Shown: positions 8,443 through 16,713 of the stretch, piece by piece
How the letters are laid out: each line of letters begins with the position of its first letter
Numbering within the stretch: the first letter of the stretch is position 1
NCBI RefSeq assembly: GCF_002863585.1
Contig: NZ_PGUY01000013.1
Coordinates: 1 to 64,000, forward strand
Length of the DNA: 64,000 bases
Source: Peribacillus deserti
GTDB taxonomy: Bacteria > Bacillota > Bacilli > Bacillales > DSM-1321
Reading direction: 5' to 3'
Position numbers and translations under genes: made by a program
The notes under the pieces: model-generated
Databases searched by the model: none
What the model was told of the DNA's origin: nothing
What the model saw: only the letters and a program-made list of their open reading frames with translations

Positions 8443-8851
8443 GTTATTTCCCCCATTTATATTTTATATATAGGATAAAGCATAAAGTTGAAGTGCACAA
8501 AGTTGATTTATCGATTTGAAGCTTTTTTTTGGTGAGAACCAATTTCGGACAGCTCTTTTTCGACTGTCGGATTTGTTTCAATCCGGGAAAACACTTTAAC
8601 GAATCATTGACAGGGATATTTGATTAAAAAGAGGTTTTATCGCTGCATCAAAATTCGATTTCCGAACCTGCTGGTTATTTTTTTACGATCCATTTACACA
8701 CAAGAAAAAAACTGCCAGGTTATCCGGCAGTCTTGCGGTGTCCCATGAAGCTACTTGTGGTGACATTCTATTAAGGGGTCATAAGCATAACTCAATTACA
8801 AAAAGCAGCGGGAACTGCATTATGAAATCAATAATAAATACTTTGATAACC
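8443..8851. other. Gap with a leftward terminator
   Basis: No gene is evident. ACTGCC (8711-8716) and GGCAGT (8726-8731) form a hairpin preceded by an A-run, so on the minus strand it reads as a rho-independent terminator for the ankyrin gene that ends at 8852. An imperfect hairpin lies near 8542-8570. Confidence 0.55.
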
Positions 8852-9799
8852 TCAATAAATTTTTCTGACTCCAGAACTAATTCCACCGAGCCTTTTTATC
8901 CAGTTAATTATTTGTTTGTCACCTGTAAGATTTGCAATATCTAAAGGGGTTTCATCTTCATGAATGAAGTTAATATCCGCGCCGTAATCCAGAAGTAGCT
9001 GGATCAGGTGACCTTGACTTTGGTCAATAGCTGCGAGAAGAGCTAATGAACAAATGGTTCTTCTTTCTTCTATATCCTCTGGAAGACCCTTCTGTATCAT
9101 TTTTTTGACTAGATCTTTGTTTCCTTTATGAGCTGCCATACTCAAAACGTTATGCTCCTGATTGGATGACAAAACAAAATGAGTATCATGCTCTAATAAA
9201 TAGTTTGCCATTTCTTCATTGTTACGGATCATCGCCGTAAAGTAGGTCTTCGAAAGTATCTTTATCTCCTTCTTTACTAAATAATCAACTACGTCTTTAT
9301 GATTTCCGAATGCCGCGCTGTCGAGGGCGTCACTATTAACCTTTGCCCCTTTTTCAACTAAATATCTTACGACGTTTAGATCCCCTGATCCAGCTGCGGC
9401 ATTTAGTGAACCCGCATTCCATTTGTTTTTTAAATTAATATCTGCACCAAAGTGGAGTAATATCTCTAGGATGCCTAAATCCGTTTGATTAGAGGATATA
9501 GCAAGATTGAACGCCCCCTGACCATGCTGATTCAATTTATTTGGATCTGCACCTTTTTCTAAAAGTAATTGAACGGCTCCCTTATTTTTATAAAGAAGTG
9601 CTTGATAAAAACATTGTTGAATATCTATCTTATCTTCAATTTCTTTTATTAGTTTTAAAATGAAGGTGCTTTTGGTCCCCATATATTGCTGTATCATTGC
9701 TGCTTTTTGTTGTTGTAAGAGATTTTGAAAGGGTAAAAGCTGTTCAGCTAACGCCATTTTGCGTTTTATTAGAGCTTTTTCAAATAAGAAATCAGTCAA
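8852..9799 (-). CDS. Ankyrin-repeat protein
   Basis: This 315-residue protein has at least six ankyrin-like units from about residue 65 on, with consensus pieces such as LLEKGADPNKLNQHGQGAFN, LLHFGADINLKNKW, LVEKGAKVNSDAL and LLLDYGADINFIHEDETPLD. Ankyrin repeats bind proteins; no enzymatic domain, signal peptide or membrane helix is visible. The first 60 residues are helical and Gln-rich. The start is TTG 9799 with AAGGGG eight bases upstream. Such orphan ankyrin proteins in bacilli sometimes act as immunity or scaffold proteins; its partner is unknown. Confidence 0.85.
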   Translation of the reverse strand: MTDFLFEKALIKRKMALAEQLLPFQNLLQQQKAAMIQQYMGTKSTFILKLIKEIEDKIDIQQCFYQALLYKNKGAVQLLLEKGADPNKLNQHGQGAFNLAISSNQTDLGILEILLHFGADINLKNKWNAGSLNAAAGSGDLNVVRYLVEKGAKVNSDALDSAAFGNHKDVVDYLVKKEIKILSKTYFTAMIRNNEEMANYLLEHDTHFVLSSNQEHNVLSMAAHKGNKDLVKKMIQKGLPEDIEERRTICSLALLAAIDQSQGHLIQLLLDYGADINFIHEDETPLDIANLTGDKQIINWIKRLGGISSGVRKIY

Positions 9800-10217
9800 T
9801 ACATCAGCCCCTTATCACTTGATATTAAATGCATTGTAAAGGAGGACCCCTTTTACGATAAAAGGACAAAGACCTATAAATCTATGGATGAGTTTTTCGT
9901 GTGAAATTGGTTCCACTTGCCGATTAGCAAGGTCCTTCTTTTTCCTCCTAAATATCTCGCACCGTTGAAAGCCAGATGTAATACGGCCATTATATTAACA
10001 GCCGGAGCGCCATATACCTCCTTCTTATTGTTTTATGACGATAACTAGTACTTATTGAGTTATGGATGGATAGTAAAATAATCATACATTATTGGAATTT
10101 TATAACATATTTTCCTTTGCTTATAGTAAAATTTAAATAGTCTTTACAAGAAAGATCTTATTTTTGACGGCCATGAGTGTAGGCTATAACTGCTTTTCAG
10201 GTGTGGTTGGGAACTAA
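9800..10217. other. Intergenic region, no gene seen
   Basis: The region between the leftward ankyrin gene and the rightward remnant or hydrolase gene shows no convincing frame. It should contain the ankyrin gene promoter, which I could not locate with confidence. Confidence 0.35.
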
Positions 10218-10457
10218 CTTGTTGGTCAAGGGTCATCGCATTTCCTTCACGATGCTTATCGAGACTTACAAAGATATATACAAAATGAGGACAAAACCCT
10301 AACTTGAACAAGTGTATTTAAATCTCCTGGATCACCCATAGGTACAGCTAGAGAAAAATGGACCAGGACGTGGAATGAGTCAGCTTCCTTCATATTTAAT
10401 GAACAGACAAAAAAAGGGCAAGAAAGAATGCGTGCTGTTGACCTTAAAGTAACATGA
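10218..10457 (+). pseudogene. Decayed coding remnant with one internal stop
   Basis: One frame reads 79 codons interrupted only by TGA at 10305-10307 and ends at TGA 10455-10457, just before the ribosome binding site of the next gene. It reads as protein-like sequence (for example FLHDAYRDLQRYIQNEDKTL and later SPIGTAREKWTRTWNESASF). There is no start codon with a ribosome binding site. I do not recognise the family. The 3' end may be the tail of a lost gene. Confidence 0.3.
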
Positions 10458-10479
10458 AACGTATAAAGGAGGGGGATTA

Positions 10480-11439
10480 ATGGAAAAAAGAGATCGATTT
10501 ATTGGTAGTATGGTTGGATTAGCTGTAGGAGATTGTGTAGGAGCCAGTGTGGAATTTTGTCCGCCTGGCACCTTCCCGCCAGTTACAGATATGGTCGGGG
10601 GTGGTCCATTTGGTTTAGGTGTTGGGGAGTGGACCGATGACACTTCGATGGCATTATGCCTAGCAGAGAGTTTACTTGAATGTCAGGGATTTGACCCTGA
10701 TGATCAGATGCAAAAATATGTAAGCTGGTACAAACATGGATACCTGAGCAGTACCAACGAATGCTTTGACATTGGGATAGCGACCCAAGAAGCACTTGAA
10801 CAATATTTAACAACAGGAGAACCGAATAGTGGCTCCAGTGACCCATTAAAAGCTGGAAATGGATCAATCATGAGGCTGGCCCCAGTTCCACTGTTGTGGT
10901 CAAATGACATGGAGCAGGCAATCCACTATTCTGGGGAAAGTTCAAAAACAACACATCAATCGGCAGAAACAATTGATGCTTGCTATTATTTTGGGGCACT
11001 TATAGCAGGTGCAGCGAATGGGGTAGAAAAAAACCGGCTTTTATCAAAGCAATTTGTTGATTTTATTGAGAGTAAGCTTGAGAGAGAGTTAAGCCCTAAT
11101 ATTAAAGAAGTCGCTGCAGGAAGCTATAAACACCGTCAACCACCTGAGATAACAGGTGAGGGCTATGTAGTTCGGTCTTTGGAAGCGGCACTATGGGCAT
11201 TTTATCTTACCAGTAACTTTAAAGAAGGTTTATTAAGGGTGGTGAACCTCGGCAACGACTCAGATACAACCGGCGCGATATACGGACAGTTAGCCGGCGC
11301 GTATTATGGTATTTCAAACATACCAAACCAGTGGCGCGAAAAGTTAGTCCGATCCGAACTAATTACTAGGTCCGCTGAGGGTTTGTATGAACTTCAAAAA
11401 AAAGCTGAAACCGTTTCTGTTAAAAGGACAATTTGGTGA
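10480..11439 (+). CDS. ADP-ribosylglycohydrolase (DraG-like)
   Basis: This 319-residue protein has the family's di-metal ligands: GDCVGASVEF near residue 18, WTDDTSMALCLAES (about 50-63) and NLGNDSDTTGAIYGQLAGA (about 257-275). THQSAET occupies the usual central position. The enzyme removes ADP-ribose from proteins or nucleic acid. AAAGGAGGGGG at 10465-10475 is an excellent ribosome binding site for ATG 10480. No ADP-ribosyltransferase is next to it, so whether it works as an antitoxin, in regulation or in NAD metabolism is open. The next intact gene downstream encodes a putative DNA-glycosylase-fold protein. Confidence 0.9.
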   Translation: MEKRDRFIGSMVGLAVGDCVGASVEFCPPGTFPPVTDMVGGGPFGLGVGEWTDDTSMALCLAESLLECQGFDPDDQMQKYVSWYKHGYLSSTNECFDIGIATQEALEQYLTTGEPNSGSSDPLKAGNGSIMRLAPVPLLWSNDMEQAIHYSGESSKTTHQSAETIDACYYFGALIAGAANGVEKNRLLSKQFVDFIESKLERELSPNIKEVAAGSYKHRQPPEITGEGYVVRSLEAALWAFYLTSNFKEGLLRVVNLGNDSDTTGAIYGQLAGAYYGISNIPNQWREKLVRSELITRSAEGLYELQKKAETVSVKRTIW

Positions 11440-11766
11440 ATAACATTCGTTTTTTAATAAACAGCAGTAGACATTTAGGAAATAGCCTTCGATAGTAAGA
11501 TGGAAATTCGGATGAAACATTAGTTCAAGCAATGCTTAAACATCATGTATTTGTACGGATTATGGGTGGCGGATGCATATCCCCAGCAAAAAAGAGTTTT
11601 GCCAAACCCGGTGGAACAAAAGTTAGACTCAGCAAGGAAGCCTGGGACGGATACCAAAACCGAGAAGAATCCAATGTTTTCCACCGTGGGCGAAGGAGAA
11701 CTGAGCAGGAAAAAAGGGTTGGATTATAAAAACTTCCAATTTTATTTTATGTGAATGAGGTGTCGT
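11440..11766. other. Gap with overlapping unrecognised frames
   Basis: Two overlapping open frames of 65-69 codons cross 11532-11754 in different phases. Neither has a good ribosome binding site nor a recognisable family, so I treat the region as non-coding or a degraded gene. GAGGTG at 11757-11762 belongs to the next gene. Confidence 0.35.
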
Positions 11767-14178
11767 ATGATTGAGAAATTAATTTCCCTTTCTAAAAAAT
11801 GTTGGAATGATTATGAAGAATTCAGCCGCATTAACGGAGTGAAACAAGCACTGAAAACACAAGAAATGCGAGAAGCCATGCCCATTTTATTTTTCGGAGA
11901 TCACAAACGGTATGTAAATTCTAAAGTTAAAATTATTACAGTGGGTATAAATCCTTCCAGAATCGAATTTCCGGCTCAAGATCCATTTCGGAGATTTCCT
12001 GATATGAAAGGGATCATTAAAAATAAAAGTAACAGTGACTCTTTTCATAATACTTACTTACATTCTTTAAGCAATTATTTTCAAAGTGACCCATACCTTT
12101 TATGGTTTAATCATTATGAACAAGTATTAAGAGGAATAAATGCAAGTTATTTTGAAGAAGGGTTATCGGAGAACATAAGCCTACATACCGATTTATATTC
12201 TGTATTCCCGACCGATCCTGTATGGACTACTTTGGAGAAGGAACCTAAACAGCAATTGGCAGAGCATGGAATAAAAATGTGGAGAAATCTGGTCGACATA
12301 CTACAACCTGATGTTATCTTGATGTCTACTTCGGAGGAAATGACAACAAAACTCGGTCTTCAATTTACTTCCGGTTGGAATACAATCCACTCGTTCCATT
12401 ATAAAGCAAATGGTGAAGATCGCAGGAGGCCATATGAGGTTAAAAAGAGAACGCTGAAATTATCAAATGGTAAAGAAGTGCAGTTATTTTTTGGAGCAGC
12501 TGGAGTTACGCCTTTTCAGTTAATTACTAATGAACAAAAAAGAGAAACAGGGAGAACTATTATGAGTTCATTCAAACAAGAGTGCAATAAGTCATTTGTG
12601 CAGTTTATGCACCCTGGAGCTGAGCATGATGGCAGGAAGGCTGATGGGGAAATTTTCCCTTGGAATGTTGGCGAACATAAGCGCAAGTTTATGGTCAATA
12701 ACGGTAAGTATGTAAATGATTTGGCCGATAAAGAAGTAAAAAAAGTTAGCTTGACTTTTTGGGGAGAATGGGAAGCGGAAGCAAAGATTGTTCAAAGATT
12801 GGATGGGATTAATGGACCGCGATATTTGATGCAGCCCTTTTATGAAAAGCCTAATAACTATATAGGCAGGCAGAACACGGATCCATTTATCTTTGGCGAT
12901 CATTTTTATTATACATGCTGCAGACAATATAAAAAGACAAGGAATGATCGACTAGTTCCAACTTTATTAACGAGATTGCAGTTTGGTTCTGTTATATTGT
13001 TCGGTTCAAACTTTGAAGGAGGTTTTGTTTTAGATACGGTATTCGTTGTCAGTGATGATGTTAGGAAGCACAATAAACATAATATTGATGATATTGCCGA
13101 GGAACTATCAGAGACCTATGCCGATGTAACTCTTGCTCCTCTTTATCCAGAATATTACTCGGAAGCTGATGTACCTGCAATGAATCCTTCTTCTACTTGT
13201 TTAGAAGATTTTGAGACTGAAGAGGTAACTGAAGATGGGACAGCCGATGACCCATCGAACTTGTTGTTTTCACTATATAAAGGGATAAACTACTATGAGC
13301 GAGGCTCGGCCAACGGTATGTTTAGCTTTTTCCCAAGTAAACCTTATGATGAACAATCCATTGGTTTTAAACGGCCGACTATTCAGATTGACAATTTTAT
13401 TAATGATAACTTAAATATGGGTTTTAAGAATTCATATGTAAGTGAACAAAAAGTAAAAGAACTTTGGATGGATGTAGTAAATCAGGTTGTTGAACAAGGT
13501 TTTGTTCTTGGAATCCAAACGGAACTTCCTGAACAAATAAAGGAATTTGGAAAAGTGGGTTCGAGTCTTCCAGAAGAGGAATCTATGATAGGAAGCAGAG
13601 AAGAGGTACCGGCTTCGAGGGATGATATAAATGGATTTGTTCGTGCCTATAGAACACTCAATATAAATAGAGAAGATATAACAAACCATTATCTGCATCA
13701 TAAATTTTATAGTAACCATAAAGAGTTTTGGTTTGCTCCACTTGCATTTAAAAATGTGATTCCTCCTTTAGATCCTGTTTATATAAACAAGGTGCATCCA
13801 TGGAAGTCCTGTTATGCATTTTCCTATTTCTTTTATAAAGTACCGAATGGAAAATTGGCGTTAAAGCTAGAGTTAGGTCCATATAAACCGGAAAACGGTT
13901 CTAGGAATAAGCTGCTAAAATTTCTTCATGAGGTCGACAATGCAACAGATCGCCGGTTTAATATAACAAAGGGTGCGTTAGTAAATAAAGAGGCGAAGAC
14001 GACAAGGCTGGTAAAAGCGGAATGCGAGATAAATGATTGGAATGATGAAAAAGAGATATTGAATAAAATGGAACAACTTTTAATGGCTGTTGAGTTCGAT
14101 AGCTTAACAAAATACGCAATTGATTTATTTGAAAAATATAACACTAGTTTCCATTCAATGATAGGTACTCAACAGTGA
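11767..14178 (+). CDS. Large multidomain protein with UDG-like N-terminus (uncharacterised)
   Basis: About 803 residues. Residues 1-260 resemble a uracil-DNA-glycosylase-superfamily fold: IITVGINPSR (about 56-65) at the position of the catalytic GxxPG loop, HTDLYSVFPTDP (about 143-154) and ILQPDVILMSTS (about 178-189). Residues 265-450 form a second domain with LTFWGEWEAEAKI, NTDPFIFGDHFYYTCC and GSVILFGSNFEGGFVLDTVF. A region with INYYERGSANGMFSFFPSKP and IQTELPEQ follows, and the C-terminal 180 residues are separate (HPWKSCYAFSYFFYK, LKLELGPYKPENG). I cannot name the last three parts. GAGGTG decides for ATG 11767 over the in-frame ATG 11755. Role: possibly handling of modified DNA or phage defence, by inference only. 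Confidence 0.6.
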   Translation: MIEKLISLSKKCWNDYEEFSRINGVKQALKTQEMREAMPILFFGDHKRYVNSKVKIITVGINPSRIEFPAQDPFRRFPDMKGIIKNKSNSDSFHNTYLHSLSNYFQSDPYLLWFNHYEQVLRGINASYFEEGLSENISLHTDLYSVFPTDPVWTTLEKEPKQQLAEHGIKMWRNLVDILQPDVILMSTSEEMTTKLGLQFTSGWNTIHSFHYKANGEDRRRPYEVKKRTLKLSNGKEVQLFFGAAGVTPFQLITNEQKRETGRTIMSSFKQECNKSFVQFMHPGAEHDGRKADGEIFPWNVGEHKRKFMVNNGKYVNDLADKEVKKVSLTFWGEWEAEAKIVQRLDGINGPRYLMQPFYEKPNNYIGRQNTDPFIFGDHFYYTCCRQYKKTRNDRLVPTLLTRLQFGSVILFGSNFEGGFVLDTVFVVSDDVRKHNKHNIDDIAEELSETYADVTLAPLYPEYYSEADVPAMNPSSTCLEDFETEEVTEDGTADDPSNLLFSLYKGINYYERGSANGMFSFFPSKPYDEQSIGFKRPTIQIDNFINDNLNMGFKNSYVSEQKVKELWMDVVNQVVEQGFVLGIQTELPEQIKEFGKVGSSLPEEESMIGSREEVPASRDDINGFVRAYRTLNINREDITNHYLHHKFYSNHKEFWFAPLAFKNVIPPLDPVYINKVHPWKSCYAFSYFFYKVPNGKLALKLELGPYKPENGSRNKLLKFLHEVDNATDRRFNITKGALVNKEAKTTRLVKAECEINDWNDEKEILNKMEQLLMAVEFDSLTKYAIDLFEKYNTSFHSMIGTQQ

Positions 14179-14267
14179 GTTATGTGCCGCCGCTGTACTG
14201 GAAGAACAAGGGAGAAATCACGATTGTGTGCCCCCAAGACTATGCAGAAGAAGAGCCAGGGTTATAA
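14175..14267 (+). pseudogene. C-terminus-like 30-codon fragment
   Basis: A GTG overlapping the stop of the previous gene opens a 30-codon frame (VSYVPPLYWKNKGEITIV, then CPQDYAEEEPGL) that looks like the tail of a larger protein. It has no ribosome binding site. It may be a translationally coupled micro-ORF or a remnant. Confidence 0.25.
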
Positions 14268-14320
14268 ACGGTAATTTCTTATTAGAAACCTATAAATTAT
14301 TTTAATATAAGGGAGATATT

Positions 14321-14644
14321 ATGAAAAAAGAAGTTTTGGCAGTGAAAATAAAGAATGCTGTCCATAAGGATGGAAAGGATTATTACGAAGCTACTAAAGG
14401 GGACTGGAGAGCAGCTCGAGATAGAGTTCGAAAAGTTGAATATGTGATAGGTGTCTTAGATAAGGAAGTTGTATGTGTTTACAAACCTTTAGTATGGGAA
14501 ACCGTAGAAAAAAATGGACGGAAAAGACAAAGGTTTGAAGGAAAAGAAGTGGATAAATCTACATTTAATACATTTAAAGATATGCAAGATGATATATTAA
14601 AAGGTTTTGGTGTAGGAGCATCTATTTCTTATAAACAAATTTGA
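14321..14644 (+). CDS. Small basic protein, possible PUA/EVE-like fold
   Basis: This 107-residue, Lys-rich protein starts at ATG 14321 after AAGGGAGAT. The order of elements (a Trp-containing turn GDWRAARDRVRKVEYVIGVL, a strand VVCVYKPLVWETVEKNG and a basic loop with RFEGKEV) resembles small beta-barrel PUA-like domains seen in restriction and defence proteins. This is pattern resemblance only. It follows the multidomain gene by 140 bases in the same direction and is followed by a strong terminator, so the two probably form one unit. Confidence 0.5.
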   Translation: MKKEVLAVKIKNAVHKDGKDYYEATKGDWRAARDRVRKVEYVIGVLDKEVVCVYKPLVWETVEKNGRKRQRFEGKEVDKSTFNTFKDMQDDILKGFGVGASISYKQI

Positions 14645-14728
14645 TCGAATAGCCAGGGGCGTTCTTTTTTATGAGAAGTAATCAAGATTGCGGAATTTTA
14701 TATACCTAAGAAAATTAACTGGATGAAA

Positions 14729-14763
14729 CACCCAAAAAGACCTTTTGACGGGTCTTTTTGGTG
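14729..14763. terminator. Bidirectional terminator between convergent genes
   Basis: AAAAAGACC (14734-14742) pairs with GGTCTTTTT (14751-14759), extended by CACC/GGTG. It separates the rightward small gene from the leftward protease gene. Confidence 0.75.
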
Positions 14764-14771
14764 TTAGGGGT

Positions 14772-15953
14772 TTAATTGGCGGGTTCACCGTCTGCAGAGG
14801 CATCCTCTTCAGATGGAGAGTCCGAAGAGCCTTCAGTTTCCTGCCCATCTTCCGGCAGCTCCTCGTATATCTCATCATCTGTTGACTCAGTTTCATCTAT
14901 CATTTCTTCTTCCGGTTCAGCAGGGTATTCCTCTTCAGGCTCTGTAAACTCTTCTTCGGGATCAGAAGGTTCATACACATCATAGCCCGAAGGATCCTCA
15001 TAGGATTCCTCAGAGTCGTAGTTCTCCTCGTCAGAGACCGACTCGTCTGAATAGCTGTCCGTTCCTTCCTCTTCAGCAGAATCATCGTATGTACTGTCCC
15101 AATTCTCTTCATAAGCCTCTTCCGGAATGTCCCAGATGTCCGTATCATTGTAAGTGTCTCCATAATCGTACAGCTGGTCTAAATCCATGGGATTTTGGAT
15201 CCAGCCGTCAATCAGAGGGACTGCCTGCTGGATTGGTATGGAAAAACCGAGTGCTTCTTCGTTTATATAGGAAGCACTGTTTATTGCAATAACCTGGCCA
15301 GTTTCTTTGTTCAATAATGGCCCACCACTGCTTCCAGGCCAGATGGGAGCCGTTGTTTGATAAATATTTTCGTAGACAAAGGGAGGAATCTCGAAGCTGC
15401 GGTCAATTCCGCTGATAATACCTTCAGAAACGGAATCCTTTAGTCCTTTTGGGCTCCCAAAGGTTATGACCTCCTGTCCTTTTTCAGACATGGCGGACGC
15501 TGTCTGTAAATAACCTTTTCCGGCCAATTCTGGTACTTCGATCACAGCGACATCGAGTGTTTCTCCAATGCCAATTACGGTTCCATGCAGTGTAGTATCA
15601 TCTACTGTAAGGATCTCTACATCCTTAAACCCAGCAACCACATGGGCGTTTGTGACAATGTGCCCCTTGTTGTCATACAGAAATCCTGAGCCGAGTCCTG
15701 TACCTGTTACAACCTGAAACACCTTATCCTGGGAGTCGCGGATGATATCCTTTAGATTCTTTTGCTTAGGGGCAGCTTGTGCAGCTGGTACTTTTTTTTC
15801 CACAACTTGTACCGTTTTTACTTCTTTTACAATGGTCTGTGCTGGTTCAGCCTTAGGTTCCGCTGCTTCCTTTTGCTGAAAGAGACTGCAGCCTGAGAGA
15901 ACGGATAAGATTAATAAACTAATGATACTTGAAAATAGCTTTACGGATTTCAT
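14772..15953 (-). CDS. Lipoprotein trypsin-like serine protease with long acidic tail
   Basis: About 393 residues from ATG 15953, chosen because TAGGAGG lies just upstream and MKSVKLFSS begins a lipoprotein signal with lipobox LSVLSGC (Cys about 22). The upstream in-frame ATG at 16028 lacks a site. The S1C-type protease core shows TNAHVV (His), LDVAVIEV (Asp) and PGSSGGPLL (Ser); there is no PDZ domain. The last 145 residues or so are mostly Glu, Asp, Ser and Tyr, which is unusual. It should act on the outer face of the membrane. It diverges from the ECF sigma operon, and may be linked to envelope stress, by inference. Confidence 0.88.
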   Translation of the reverse strand: MKSVKLFSSIISLLILSVLSGCSLFQQKEAAEPKAEPAQTIVKEVKTVQVVEKKVPAAQAAPKQKNLKDIIRDSQDKVFQVVTGTGLGSGFLYDNKGHIVTNAHVVAGFKDVEILTVDDTTLHGTVIGIGETLDVAVIEVPELAGKGYLQTASAMSEKGQEVITFGSPKGLKDSVSEGIISGIDRSFEIPPFVYENIYQTTAPIWPGSSGGPLLNKETGQVIAINSASYINEEALGFSIPIQQAVPLIDGWIQNPMDLDQLYDYGDTYNDTDIWDIPEEAYEENWDSTYDDSAEEEGTDSYSDESVSDEENYDSEESYEDPSGYDVYEPSDPEEEFTEPEEEYPAEPEEEMIDETESTDDEIYEELPEDGQETEGSSDSPSEEDASADGEPAN

Positions 15954-16091
15954 AGATATTCCTCCTAATAGGGCTTTCATCCTATTTTTTATATCGGAAT
16001 ATTGTGCAGGAATTAAAGGGAGAATCAAAGAATCAGGAAGAATAATGGAAATTTCGTTACATTATTAAAAGAGAGATTTATATTTTGGTAC

Positions 16092-16117
16092 GGAACCTAG
16101 GACCGATCATCCTCGTC
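16092..16117 (+). promoter_or_regulatory. ECF-type autoregulatory promoter
   Basis: GGAACC (16092-16097) and CGTC (16114-16117) are separated by 16 bases, the classic form of an ECF sigma promoter. It lies 30 bases before the sigma gene, and a nearly identical promoter precedes the paralogous operon at 33.3 kb, so autoregulation is likely. Confidence 0.75.
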
Positions 16118-16146
16118 TAATGTTTGTGAAGGAAAGGAGGATATGG

Positions 16147-16713
16147 ATGCAAGTGAAGATGATGAGAATAGAGACAACAAAGCCGGCTGAAATCAGCCAT
16201 CTGTCAAAAGAGCAGCAGCTTGTCTGGCTGATGGAGGAGTATGGGGATATGATTGTCCGTCTTGCCTATACATATGTTAAACAAAAGCAGGCAGCCGAAG
16301 ATATCTCACAGGAGGTATTTATCAGCTGTTACAACAGCCTGGACCGTTTTCAAAAAAGGGCCGCCTACAAGACGTGGCTTTACCGAATTACCGTCAATAA
16401 ATGCAAGGACTATGTAAATAGCTGGTCTTTTAAACATATTCATTATAAGGATTACTTCAGCAGCATTTTAATGAGGGGTACATCAAAGGATTCCGAGGGT
16501 TTGGATCGTGAAGAGAAAGAGATTATTTTTAAAAAAGTTCTATCGCTGCCGATCAAGCTAAGGGAAGTCATTATTCTTCATTATTATGAAGAGCTGTCGG
16601 TCAATGAAATCTCGAGCTTGTTAGCAATCAATGCAAATACAGTAAAAACGCGCCTCCATCGGGCAAGAAAGCAGCTGAAAGGGTTATTTGAGGGGGATGA
16701 GATAGATGGTTAA
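16147..16713 (+). CDS. ECF sigma factor, first of two paralogues
   Basis: About 188 residues. Region 2 (about 25-95) includes YGDMIVRLAYTYVK and AEDISQEVFISCYN; region 4 (about 125-180) includes LREVIILHYYEELSVNEISS and NTVKTRLHRARKQLK, the helix-turn-helix for -35 recognition. AAAGGAGG at 16133-16140 selects ATG 16147. It overlaps the downstream membrane-protein gene by eight bases, the usual sigma/anti-sigma arrangement. The closest relative in the window is the sigma factor at 33364, with the same AEDI-QEVFISCYN core. Confidence 0.92.
   Translation: MQVKMMRIETTKPAEISHLSKEQQLVWLMEEYGDMIVRLAYTYVKQKQAAEDISQEVFISCYNSLDRFQKRAAYKTWLYRITVNKCKDYVNSWSFKHIHYKDYFSSILMRGTSKDSEGLDREEKEIIFKKVLSLPIKLREVIILHYYEELSVNEISSLLAINANTVKTRLHRARKQLKGLFEGDEIDG

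Noticed and set aside
14776-14985. Ser-rich rightward ORF
   Set aside because: Antisense of the acidic tail codons of the protease gene.
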